Made by a program: the position numbers and the translations under genes. Source: Candidatus Gastranaerophilales bacterium (GTDB lineage: Bacteria > Cyanobacteriota > Vampirovibrionia > Gastranaerophilales > Gastranaerophilaceae). From it: a DNA stretch of 10,118 bases. Position 1 is the stretch's first letter; the number at the start of each line of letters is the position of its first letter. The notes under the pieces were generated by a model that saw only the letters and a program-made list of their open reading frames with translations, was not told the DNA's origin and made no database searches. The stretch covers positions 1-10,118 of the forward strand of contig CANQZO010000058.1 of assembly GCA_947628355.1 (NCBI GenBank). Direction: 5' to 3'. Positions 1 to 6,541 of this stretch are shown one piece after another.

Positions 1-7
1 TAGTCAT
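1..7 (-). CDS. 5' end of a minus-strand gene leaving the window (partial)
   Basis: Read on the minus strand, an ATG lies at 7-5 and is followed by ACT (Met-Thr); the gene then leaves the window. The start is supported by a strong Shine-Dalgarno sequence, AAAGGGG at 20-14, six bases upstream, and by a good promoter further upstream (69-96). Nothing can be said about the product. The gene is inferred only from its expression signals. Confidence 0.5.
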
Positions 8-68
8 TTTTATCCCCTTTCTTGATTTACATTATCTTGTTTTATCAACAAAACATCTTTATATTTTT

Positions 69-96
69 ATTATACATCATTTTTTAATTTTATCAA
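69..96 (-). promoter_or_regulatory. Sigma70-type promoter for the left-edge gene
   Basis: On the minus strand a -35 box TTGATA (96-91) and a consensus -10 box TATAAT (74-69) are separated by 16 bases. Transcription would start near 62, giving a leader of about 55 nt before the ATG at 7. That leader contains a small inverted repeat, TTGTT/AACAA, at 37-41 and 47-51, and the RBS AAAGGGG at 20-14. No riboswitch is recognised. Confidence 0.55.
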
Positions 97-185
97 TCGA
101 GAAGATATAATAATATAAAAATTTAATTTTACAATATAATGTAATAATACACCGTTACATGATTTCAGCCATTTGTTAAAATTTA

Positions 186-638
186 TTAAAATTCATATAC
201 AAAACACCCGCCCTGAGTTTTTAAAATTTCATTTACATTTAATTTATCAAAATAAATAATTCCCAAAGCTCTACCATATTTATCAATTCCTCTAAAATCC
301 AAAAAAACCTTTTCTTCTTTTTTATATATGCTTTCAAGAAATAGTTTTGATAGATTTCCATTTTTAACAACATCTTCTATTGTTATTTTATTCAAATATG
401 CTTGTTTATAAGCTCTATTTATTTTTGATGTTTCGTAACAATCAATACCAATTAGACGAACAGAAAACGTATTTTTTTCAATACGAACTTCTATCGTATC
501 TCCGTCTTTAAATTTAACAACTTCAACAGGGATTTTTACATCTGCATAAACCTTGTTTATTTGAAAAAATATAAGAAAAAGTAAAATTACTTTTTTTAAT
601 ATATTTATAAATTTTATATATATATCATAAATTTTCAT
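186..638 (-). CDS. Secreted thermonuclease-like (SNase/TNase domain) protein
   Basis: A 150-residue protein of the staphylococcal nuclease-like family, which cleaves DNA or RNA in a Ca2+-dependent way. Residues 1-32 look like a signal peptide: a basic start, a hydrophobic core (about 17-25) and a probable cleavage site after VYA (30-32). The protein should therefore be exported. The SNase fold follows. Every catalytic position is present by alignment to S. aureus nuclease: D47 in DGDT (D21), R61 in VRLIGID (R35), D66 (D40), E69 (E43), and R123 in DKYGR (R87). The usual DTPE motif reads DCYE here, so the Pro is lost. The length is close to that of mature SNase, so the domain is complete. There is no clear Shine-Dalgarno sequence upstream of the ATG at 638. 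The gene is divergent from the XRE regulator at 718 across 79 bases of palindrome-rich DNA, so that regulator may control it. The exported-nuclease role is inferred from family knowledge. Confidence 0.85.
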   Translation of the reverse strand: MKIYDIYIKFINILKKVILLFLIFFQINKVYADVKIPVEVVKFKDGDTIEVRIEKNTFSVRLIGIDCYETSKINRAYKQAYLNKITIEDVVKNGNLSKLFLESIYKKEEKVFLDFRGIDKYGRALGIIYFDKLNVNEILKTQGGCFVYEF

Positions 639-652
639 AACAACATATTATC

Positions 653-668
653 ATTTGATATGTCAAAT
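653..668. promoter_or_regulatory. 16-bp inverted repeat, candidate operator
   Basis: ATTTGA (653-658) and TCAAAT (663-668) form a perfect 6-bp dyad around a TATG spacer. It lies between the divergent nuclease and XRE genes. Short dyads in divergent regions beside XRE regulators are typical operator sites. On the minus strand TTGACA (666-661) looks like a -35 box, but no well-spaced -10 follows it. Confidence 0.4.
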
Positions 669-685
669 AGCAAATCTAGCTATTT
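665..685. promoter_or_regulatory. 21-bp inverted repeat, second candidate operator
   Basis: AAATAGC (665-671) and GCTATTT (679-685) form a perfect 7-bp dyad with a 7-base spacer. It overlaps the neighbouring dyad at 653-668 by four bases. The same half-site, GCTATTT, also lies directly upstream of the second XRE gene (minus strand, 1410-1404). This fits recognition by one or both HTH proteins, although the region is AT-rich and chance matches are possible. Confidence 0.4.
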
Positions 686-717
686 TACGTCAATTAATAA
701 TAAATTAAACTGATTAT

Positions 718-1056
718 ATGGACTTTTTATCTAATTTAGGACAAAACATAAAAAAATTAAGAGAAGATAAAAATATAACACAATCTCAACTCGCAGAAAT
801 GGCTGACGTTAGTGTTTCTACAATTGCACGACTTGAATTAGGCGACGGCTTTTTTACATTTAAAACAATTCAAAAAATTTCAAACGCATTAAACGTAAAC
901 ATTGAAAATGTATTTGAATTTCCATGTTCCTTAAATAATTTTAATCATAATAAATTTATTCAAGAAATAAGCAAATATACAAAAAATTTTAAATCACAAA
1001 AGGATTATAATTTTATACTTGATGTAGTAAAATCTTATTTTAAGACAATTAATTGA
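718..1056 (+). CDS. XRE/Cro-CI family HTH regulator (first of pair)
   Basis: A 112-residue DNA-binding protein. Residues about 7-68 form an HTH_3 (Cro/CI) domain: LGQNIKKLREDKNITQSQLA, then MADVSVSTIARLELG as the turn and recognition helix, then ISNALNVNIENVFEF as the final helices. Residues 70-112 are a short Lys/Asn-rich tail that is not recognised; it may serve in dimerisation. Only one in-frame ATG fits, and there is no Shine-Dalgarno sequence before it. The upstream region carries two overlapping dyads (653-685), so autoregulation is likely. The stop codon (TGA, 1054-1056) directly abuts the stop of the convergent XRE gene. The general role is transcriptional repressor; targets are unknown. 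No toxin gene is adjacent that would make it an antitoxin. Confidence 0.85.
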   Translation: MDFLSNLGQNIKKLREDKNITQSQLAEMADVSVSTIARLELGDGFFTFKTIQKISNALNVNIENVFEFPCSLNNFNHNKFIQEISKYTKNFKSQKDYNFILDVVKSYFKTIN

Positions 1057-1401
1057 TTATTCTTCGGAATTTTCCATCATTAGTGCATCAATGACATTAT
1101 ATATCATTTTTCTTTTAGTAAAAGGAATATTTTTAAATTTCTCAACCAATATATATTGCAATTCCTTATCATCAATATTCAAATTTTTATTATCATATGC
1201 AAACAACTGAACGGGAGAGATTTTAAGTGCTTCAGCTAACCTTAACATAGTGTTAAATGAGGGAACAGCAGACCCGCTTTCATAACTGGAAATTGTAGGT
1301 GCTGTCGTAGAAGCCTTTTCTGCCAGTTTTTCTTGAGTTATTCCTCTTAAATTACGCCATTTCTTTAAATTTTTACCAAATTCTTTTTTATGATTTATCA
1401 T
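1057..1401 (-). CDS. XRE/Cro-CI family HTH regulator (second of pair)
   Basis: A 114-residue HTH_3 protein. Residues about 8-68 hold the domain: FGKNLKKWRNLRGITQEKLA, then EKASTTAPTISSYESG with the recognition helix, then LRLAEALKISPVQLFAY. The C-terminal 45 residues are not recognised. Size and layout match the converging neighbour at 718-1056, but the sequences have diverged widely in the recognition helix, so the two probably bind different sites. No Shine-Dalgarno sequence precedes the ATG at 1401. The heptamer GCTATTT, half of the dyad at 665-685, lies two bases upstream of the start codon, which hints at auto- or cross-regulation. The gene's stop touches that of the convergent gene, so no terminator separates them. 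Confidence 0.85.
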   Translation of the reverse strand: MINHKKEFGKNLKKWRNLRGITQEKLAEKASTTAPTISSYESGSAVPSFNTMLRLAEALKISPVQLFAYDNKNLNIDDKELQYILVEKFKNIPFTKRKMIYNVIDALMMENSEE

Positions 1402-1491
1402 ATAAATAGCTTAAGAATGATTATTAAACTATTCAATAAGATATTTATCTATATAATATAAATACATTAATTACTATTAAAAATTTAATTT

Positions 1492-1521
1492 AAAAAAAGG
1501 CAGGACTAAAAGCCCTGCCTT
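1492..1521 (-). terminator. Intrinsic terminator of the aminotransferase gene
   Basis: Read on the minus strand, AAGGCAGG (1521-1514) pairs with CCTGCCTT (1504-1497), with a 9-base intervening segment. A run of seven Ts (1498-1492) follows the 3' arm, overlapping its last two bases. It lies 15 bases past the stop codon of the minus-strand aminotransferase. The plus-strand side has no T-run, so it should act only in the minus direction. Confidence 0.9.
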
Positions 1522-1536
1522 AAATACGAAAATTTA

Positions 1537-2655
1537 TTATACTGCTTGTTTAGTCATATTTAAGCATTTAACTACTGTATCGACTACCGTTTGTTGTTCT
1601 TCGGGAGTAATCTCGGGGAACATTGGTAATGACATTACTAATTTTGTATCTTTTTCCGTTAACGGCAGGTCGCCCTCTTTATACCCAAGTTCTTTATGCA
1701 ATTTTTGCAAATGTAAAGGTACGGGGTAATAAATCATTGCGCCTACACCGTTTTCCTGTAAAAGCTGATGAACTTTATCGCGGTTCTCTATCCTTATTGT
1801 ATATTGATGATATACACAATAAGAGTTGTCAATTTCTTTAGGGGTTAATATTTCGGGATACTTCGCAAACATTTCATTATATCTGTAAGCGTTTTCTCTC
1901 CTTTTTTTATTCCATTCATTGACATAAGGCATTTTAACTCTTAAAATAGCAGCTTGAATTTCATCAAGTCTTGAATTTACACCAAGTTCATCATGATAAT
2001 ATCTTATTGCACCGCCGTGGTTTCTTAATGCAATGACTCTGTTATAAAGATTTTCGTCATTGCAGGTAATCATACCGCCGTCGCCCATACCGCCAAGATT
2101 TTTTGTCGGATAAAAGCTGAAACATCCAAAATCTCCGAACGAACCTACTTTTTGACCTTTGTATTCCGCACCGATTGCTTGACAGCAGTCTTCAACAACT
2201 TTTAAATTATGACGTTTTGCAATATCCATAATTTTATCCATTTCGGCAGGCTGCCCGTACAAATGAACAGGGATTATTGCCTTTGTTTTTGGTGTTATTG
2301 CGGCTTCAATTTTATTTGCGTCAATATTAAACGTATCGGGATTAATATCAACAAACACGGGAGTTGCACCGGCTAAACCTATTGCACTTGCAGTTGCCAC
2401 AAAAGTAAATGCGGTTGTAATTACTTCATCGCCCCTGCCTATATTTAAAGCTCTTAACGCTAAGTGAAGCGCATCCGTTCCTGAGTTTAAGCCCACGGAA
2501 TATTTTGTTCCCACAAAATCAGCAAATTCCGTTTGGAACGCTTTATTGTGCTTGCCTAATATATAAGAGCCAGAAGCCAATACTTCCGTTACTGCTTTTT
2601 CAATCTCACCGCCTATTTTTGCATATTGTCTTTTTGAATCTAAAATCGGAATCAT
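1537..2655 (-). CDS. DegT/DnrJ/EryC1/StrS-family PLP sugar aminotransferase
   Basis: A 372-residue, full-length fold-type I PLP enzyme of the family that transfers an amino group (usually from glutamate) to a keto group on a nucleotide sugar for surface glycans. Visible landmarks in order: the N-terminal SGSYILG (28-34), the cofactor phosphate loop NSGTDALHLAL (57-67), HLYGQPAEMD (131-140), ED at 155-156 with the Asp that contacts the PLP ring, the Schiff-base lysine K185 in FYPTKNLGGMGDGG, and the substrate-side NSRLDEIQAAIL (227-238). The motif more often read as EDAAQA is EDCCQA here. The gene has its own RBS (AAGGAG, 2667-2662, six bases before ATG), promoter and terminator, so it is monocistronic. 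Closest by look are WbpE/FdtB-type UDP- or dTDP-3-keto-sugar aminotransferases; the exact sugar cannot be told. Confidence 0.92.
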   Translation of the reverse strand: MIPILDSKRQYAKIGGEIEKAVTEVLASGSYILGKHNKAFQTEFADFVGTKYSVGLNSGTDALHLALRALNIGRGDEVITTAFTFVATASAIGLAGATPVFVDINPDTFNIDANKIEAAITPKTKAIIPVHLYGQPAEMDKIMDIAKRHNLKVVEDCCQAIGAEYKGQKVGSFGDFGCFSFYPTKNLGGMGDGGMITCNDENLYNRVIALRNHGGAIRYYHDELGVNSRLDEIQAAILRVKMPYVNEWNKKRRENAYRYNEMFAKYPEILTPKEIDNSYCVYHQYTIRIENRDKVHQLLQENGVGAMIYYPVPLHLQKLHKELGYKEGDLPLTEKDTKLVMSLPMFPEITPEEQQTVVDTVVKCLNMTKQAV

Positions 2656-2680
2656 ACTAATCTCCTTAACTTCCTAACAT

Positions 2681-2709
2681 ATTATAATTATAGTTTACCA
2701 TAACTTAAA
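2681..2709 (-). promoter_or_regulatory. Candidate promoter of the aminotransferase gene
   Basis: On the minus strand a consensus -10 TATAAT lies at 2686-2681, with a weak -35-like TTTAAG 17 bases upstream (2709-2704). A second TATAAT (2692-2687) directly precedes the first. Initiation near 2674 would leave a leader of about 18 nt containing the RBS AAGGAG (2667-2662). The poor -35 box lowers confidence. Confidence 0.45.
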
Positions 2710-2715
2710 TGCGCC

Positions 2716-2745
2716 TTTACATAATCTTAATAACGGTTATATAAT
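2716..2745 (+). promoter_or_regulatory. Promoter of the histidine-kinase operon; probably leaderless
   Basis: A -35 box TTTACA (2716-2721) and a consensus -10 TATAAT (2740-2745) are 18 bases apart. The -10 ends six bases before the ATG at 2752, so transcription should begin at or next to that ATG. No Shine-Dalgarno sequence fits in between. This is the arrangement of a leaderless mRNA. Confidence 0.6.
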
Positions 2746-2751
2746 AAGACT

Positions 2752-3507
2752 ATGCAAAACATCGGGGAAGAAAATATAAACGAACTTGAAAAGGCACAAA
2801 TGGATTTTATATCCACCGTAAGCCATGAATTAAGAACTCCGTTAACAAGTATAAGAGGCTTTGCCGATACGCTTTTAACCTCTTATGACAGATTAACTCC
2901 CGAGCAGAGAGAAAAATTTTTGCTGATTATTAAAGATCAATCAAACAGACTTATTAATCTTGTTGAAAACTTGCTGACAGTATCTAAAATGCAATCCGAT
3001 AAGGAATTAATGGTTTATAAAGCAACAGACGCTTTACAAGCAGCGGAATATGCCGTTCAAATAATAAAAAATCAATATAAAACACACAAATACATTCTTA
3101 ATTACGATAAAAATCTGCCCAAAATTCTTGTTGACAGCGATAAATTACAGCAGATTTTAATAAATTTAATTGATAATGCTTCAAAATATTCACCCGAAAA
3201 TACAACGGTAACGGTGAATATCTGCCAAAATTATAATGAAAACACTTTAACAATAAGCGTTAAGGATGAGGGAATAGGAATAAACAGCGAAGATATCGGG
3301 AAAATATTTAATAAGTTCTCGCGCATTGACTCACCATTAACAAGAAAAATCCAAGGCAACGGGCTGGGATTATATATTACAAAGACTCTCACGGAAAAAA
3401 TGGGCGGGAAAATCAGTGTAGACAGTTCACCTAAAGGCAGTGAGTTTAAAATAACTTTTAAAGCCGCAACACCTGAAGATAACGGATTGAAGAAGATAAA
3501 AGAGTAA
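2752..3507 (+). CDS. Sensor histidine kinase, soluble and lacking a sensor domain
   Basis: A 251-residue kinase core. HisKA occupies about 12-80 with the phospho-accepting H25 in STVSHELRTPLTSIRGF. HATPase_c occupies about 125-237: N box LINLIDNASKYS (137-147, N142), G1 box DEGIGI (172-177), F box IFNKFSRID (185-193), and G2 box GNGLGLYIT (202-210). All ATP-binding motifs are intact, and the sequence resembles WalK/PhoR-type kinases. There is no transmembrane, PAS or GAF segment. An in-frame stop (2731-2733) lies upstream, so the start cannot be moved back to add one. It begins only 24 residues before the phospho-histidine. Such a kinase should be cytoplasmic and take its signal through a partner protein. 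Its stop is two bases from the next ATG, so it is probably translationally coupled to the response regulator, its likely partner. Confidence 0.93.
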   Translation: MQNIGEENINELEKAQMDFISTVSHELRTPLTSIRGFADTLLTSYDRLTPEQREKFLLIIKDQSNRLINLVENLLTVSKMQSDKELMVYKATDALQAAEYAVQIIKNQYKTHKYILNYDKNLPKILVDSDKLQQILINLIDNASKYSPENTTVTVNICQNYNENTLTISVKDEGIGINSEDIGKIFNKFSRIDSPLTRKIQGNGLGLYITKTLTEKMGGKISVDSSPKGSEFKITFKAATPEDNGLKKIKE

Positions 3508-3509
3508 AT

Positions 3510-4823
3510 ATGTTAGCAAAAGCAGTATTAATAATAGATAAAAGAATAGAACAATCCACCAGATATAAAAAAATACTGGAGAACAGCGATATAACAGTAT
3601 TCACATCAGCTGATTTTGCGCTCTCTTTAAAAATAATAAATGACTTTGAACCCGATTTGATATTGATTTCAGACAGTATTGATTTTGATATTAAAAAAGC
3701 AATAGAACAAATAAGAGTTTTAACATACAACATCCGCCCCGCAATAATAGCACTGTCAAAATCCAATCACATACAGGATAAAATAGAATTATTAGACCTC
3801 GGGGCAGACGATTTTTTAAGCGAGCCTATAAATACGGAAGAATTTAAAGCAAGAATTAACGCGCATTTAAGACGGAGTCTTGAAAACAATTTTGTTGAAA
3901 ATACAATGCTTTTTGACTCTAAAGTTTCTTATAAAATGATAAAACGCGAACTAAACAGCGCGCAAGAGTGGGCAATTATGCTGATAGATATAGATAATCT
4001 GGAATTTTATAAGGAAATCTACGGCGAGCTTGCGGCGGATAAATTATTGCAGACATACTCCGCAATTATAAAATCATCGTTAGAAAAAGGCGATTATATA
4101 GGTCAATTCGGCAAAGATGATTTCATTGTAATTACAAACCCCGAAAAAGCCGAAAAAATCGCAAATTATCTAGTTTACGCATTTGAAACCGTAGTTTCAA
4201 AGTTTTATTCAAAATCAGACGCAAAACGCGGATTTATGTTTATGCACGGAGATGAAGAAGCCGAAAATAAGGTAAATCTTGTATCGACAAGTATCGGAGT
4301 TATAACTAATCAATATAAGAAATATAGTGATATAAAGCAAATAATCAGCTCATTAATTTCAACACACAAGCTGGCGAAGTATAAAACAGGCTCCGCTTAT
4401 GTAGTGGAACGCCCGAAAATAAGCGCCGATAATGCCGTAGAAGAAAAAGAAAAAAATAATAACATATTAATAGCCGAGCCCGATGAAGCACTATCAATAC
4501 TTTTAGAGGCAACGGCAAGACTTCAGGGCTACAACGTAAAAGTTGTTAATGAATTTGATGAAATATATGACGCAATAACTCAATATAATCCTGCAGTAAT
4601 AATACTGGACGCAGGTAACAGCGAAACATTAAAGGGGCTTGAAGTTTGCAGAAAATTAAAATTGGAACTGCAAAATGTAAAATCCAATATAATATTTACA
4701 ACAACACTTCATGATAAAGAAATGGTGCTAAATGCAGGAGCAGACTTGTATCTGCCAAAGCCGTACGAATTATCTGTAATATTCGGATGGATTAAAAAAT
4801 TTAATGACAACTACAATGAATAA
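3510..4823 (+). CDS. REC-GGDEF-REC response regulator, first REC and GGDEF degenerate
   Basis: A 437-residue multidomain protein. The first receiver (about 4-122) has lost key residues: the phospho-acceptor Asp position in PDLILIS is Ser54, although Asp55 follows, and the conserved Lys of the KP motif is Glu105 (LSEP). The middle domain (about 140-300) aligns with GGDEF: metal-site DID is present (160-162). However, the signature reads GKDDF (201-205), and the substrate Asn/Asp are K168 and E169, so cyclic-di-GMP synthesis is doubtful. The second receiver (about 318-428) looks active: acidic E323 and D325, phospho-Asp D367 in VIILD, Thr at 397-399, and K417 in LPKP. The layout recalls PleD with a different domain order. 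It is probably phosphorylated at D367 by the adjacent kinase. It has no DNA-binding domain, so its output is unclear: nucleotide sensing or protein contacts. It sits two bases after the kinase gene. Confidence 0.88.
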   Translation: MLAKAVLIIDKRIEQSTRYKKILENSDITVFTSADFALSLKIINDFEPDLILISDSIDFDIKKAIEQIRVLTYNIRPAIIALSKSNHIQDKIELLDLGADDFLSEPINTEEFKARINAHLRRSLENNFVENTMLFDSKVSYKMIKRELNSAQEWAIMLIDIDNLEFYKEIYGELAADKLLQTYSAIIKSSLEKGDYIGQFGKDDFIVITNPEKAEKIANYLVYAFETVVSKFYSKSDAKRGFMFMHGDEEAENKVNLVSTSIGVITNQYKKYSDIKQIISSLISTHKLAKYKTGSAYVVERPKISADNAVEEKEKNNNILIAEPDEALSILLEATARLQGYNVKVVNEFDEIYDAITQYNPAVIILDAGNSETLKGLEVCRKLKLELQNVKSNIIFTTTLHDKEMVLNAGADLYLPKPYELSVIFGWIKKFNDNYNE

Positions 4824-4833
4824 GGAGATAAAA

Positions 4834-6315
4834 ATGCAGGTAAAAATCGAAAAAAAATCAATACTTGATGTAAGTGCCGACGTGATTATAGTTAATTTAT
4901 TTGAGGGTGTAAAAACTCCTGCAGGCGTAACGGGTATTGTTAATAAGGCATACAAAAATTTAATATCGGAATACGTAATAAAAAAAGAAAAATTTGAGGG
5001 GAAATACGGCGAAATATATCAGCTTCCGCTTCCGATATCGGGGAAAAAGCTATTTATAGCAGGGCTTGGTAAACAAAAAGAATTTACTCCCGTAAAAATA
5101 AGAGATCTAACCGCAAAAATAGTAAGAATATGCAATAAAGCAGGGAATATAAAAAAAGCGGTATCAATACTTCATGGTGCAGGGATAGCAGGACTTTGCC
5201 CTCAATTGTGCGCTCAAATGATTACAGAAGGAGCAATATCCGGCACTTATGCTTTTAATAAATATAAATCCGACAAAAAAGAAAACAGCTTAAAAGAATT
5301 TGTAATTGCGGAAATTGACAACGAAAAATATAAAAAAGCAAAAATCGGGGTTGAAACGGGGATAATAACGGCAAACGCATTAAACCGTGCAAGAGATTTA
5401 ATAAATGAATCTTCACAATATTTATATCCCGAAACACTGGCGCAGTACGCTGTTGAAAATTCGGGAGTAAAAACAACGATATATAATAAAGCTCAAATTA
5501 AAAAAATGGGGATGAATGCATTTTTAGCCGTAGGGCAAGGCAGTATCCATGAGCCTAAATTTATTCACATGGAATATAAGCCCGAAAAGAAAGCAAAAAG
5601 GAAAATAGCAATAATTGGAAAAGGAATAACTTTTGACGCAGGCGGACTTGACTTAAAACCGCCGACATCAATGCTTACAATGCGAGATGATATGTCGGGA
5701 GCTGCTGCCGTAATCTGTACAATGCGAGCAATATCGGAATTAAAGCCCGATGTGGAAGTTCATGCAATAGTTGCGGCGTGCGAAAATATGCCGTCGGGCA
5801 GTGCTTATAAACCCGGGGACGTAATCATAGCAAAGACAGGCAGAAGCATTGAAATTGATAATACGGACGCAGAGGGCAGAGTAACTCTTGCAGACGCTTT
5901 AGCTTACGCCGAAGAATTAAAGCCCGATGAAATAATTGATATAGCAACTCTGACAGGTGCTTGCATGGTAGCTTTAGGCACTGTTTCAAGCGGAATAATG
6001 GGTAATAACGATAAAAAAATAAAAGATTTTATAAAAACCGCCGAAATTGCAGGCGAGCGTTTTTGGCAGCTTCCAATGTATGAAGAATACGGCGATACTC
6101 TGAAAAGCGATATTGCAGATACCAAAAATACAGGCGGAAGAATGGGCGGAGCTTCTTCTGCGGGTGTATTTTTATCTAAATTCATTACAAAAAACACGCC
6201 TTGGATTCACTTAGATATAGCAGGCACCGCATTTTTAGATACAGCTAATTCGGAAGGCATAAAAGGCGCAACGGGCATAGGTGTCAGAAGTTTAATAAAA
6301 TATATTACGGAGTAA
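4834..6315 (+). CDS. pepA: Cytosol (leucyl) aminopeptidase, M17 family
   Basis: A 493-residue zinc/manganese aminopeptidase that removes N-terminal residues, often Leu, from peptides in the cytoplasm and normally forms hexamers. The N-terminal macro-like domain covers about 1-160 and the catalytic domain the rest. By alignment to E. coli PepA the metal ligands are K263 and D268 in GKGITFDAGG, D286 in MRDDMSGAAAV, and D345 and E347 in the family signature NTDAEGRVTLADAL; R349 is the bicarbonate-site Arg. All are present and the length is typical. I chose the ATG at 4834, not the in-frame ATG at 4804. AAGGAG (4822-4827) sits six bases before 4834, whereas 4804 lies inside the regulator gene and has no RBS. 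Only 10 bases separate it from the regulator stop, so it reads as the last gene of the kinase operon. Some PepA proteins also bind DNA; nothing here tests that. Confidence 0.96.
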   Translation: MQVKIEKKSILDVSADVIIVNLFEGVKTPAGVTGIVNKAYKNLISEYVIKKEKFEGKYGEIYQLPLPISGKKLFIAGLGKQKEFTPVKIRDLTAKIVRICNKAGNIKKAVSILHGAGIAGLCPQLCAQMITEGAISGTYAFNKYKSDKKENSLKEFVIAEIDNEKYKKAKIGVETGIITANALNRARDLINESSQYLYPETLAQYAVENSGVKTTIYNKAQIKKMGMNAFLAVGQGSIHEPKFIHMEYKPEKKAKRKIAIIGKGITFDAGGLDLKPPTSMLTMRDDMSGAAAVICTMRAISELKPDVEVHAIVAACENMPSGSAYKPGDVIIAKTGRSIEIDNTDAEGRVTLADALAYAEELKPDEIIDIATLTGACMVALGTVSSGIMGNNDKKIKDFIKTAEIAGERFWQLPMYEEYGDTLKSDIADTKNTGGRMGGASSAGVFLSKFITKNTPWIHLDIAGTAFLDTANSEGIKGATGIGVRSLIKYITE

Positions 6316-6336
6316 ATAAAAATAAATAAATTTTAA

Positions 6337-6512
6337 AATGAAAAAATATAATATTTGCATTCAGTTCAATAATAATTATTTTCTTTAACTCAGCATTAAA
6401 GCAATTCTAACTCGCCCTATCGGGCTCAAACAGAGAATTGCTTGTGCTGTTTGCTTCGTTAAGAAAATTACATTATTATTTCAAGTCATGCAAATATTAT
6501 ATTTTTTTCATT
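6337..6512. repeat. Long imperfect palindrome (MITE-like or structured RNA element)
   Basis: About 176 bases fold back on themselves. The outer arms, 6337-6360 and 6488-6512, are complementary over 24 bp with a single extra T. Further in are AATAATAAT (6368-6376) with ATTATTATT (6472-6480), TTAAC (6385-6389) with GTTAA (6458-6462), CAGCA (6391-6395) with TGCTG (6445-6449), AAGCAATTCT (6399-6408) with AGAATTGCTT (6434-6443), and an apical GCCC-TATC-GGGC (6414-6425). No ORF of note lies inside. Long terminal inverted repeats in an intergenic position suggest a small non-autonomous mobile element. Alternatives are a stable ncRNA or a terminator after pepA, since the right arm ends in a T-run (6502-6508). 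No convincing target-site duplication is visible. Confidence 0.75.
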
Positions 6513-6541
6513 AATAATAAGAACTTAAAATTAGGATAATT

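Noticed and set aside
139..160. Possible minus-strand terminator after the nuclease gene (ATGTAA/TTACAT dyad)
   Set aside because: The stem has only six AT-rich pairs, a 10-base loop and no T-run, so it is too weak to call.
718..1401. Toxin-antitoxin system formed by the two XRE genes
   Set aside because: Both proteins are HTH regulators facing each other; no toxin-like small ORF is paired with either.
4804..4833. In-frame upstream ATG giving a pepA protein 10 residues longer
   Set aside because: It lies inside the regulator coding sequence with no RBS, while ATG 4834 has AAGGAG at ideal spacing and a typical PepA N-terminus.
6384..6462. Integron attC-like site (CTTTAAC ... GTTAAGA within the palindrome)
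   Set aside because: The bounding bases do not match the RYYYAAC and GTTRRRY core sites, and there is no cassette array or integrase. The resemblance comes from the wider fold-back.
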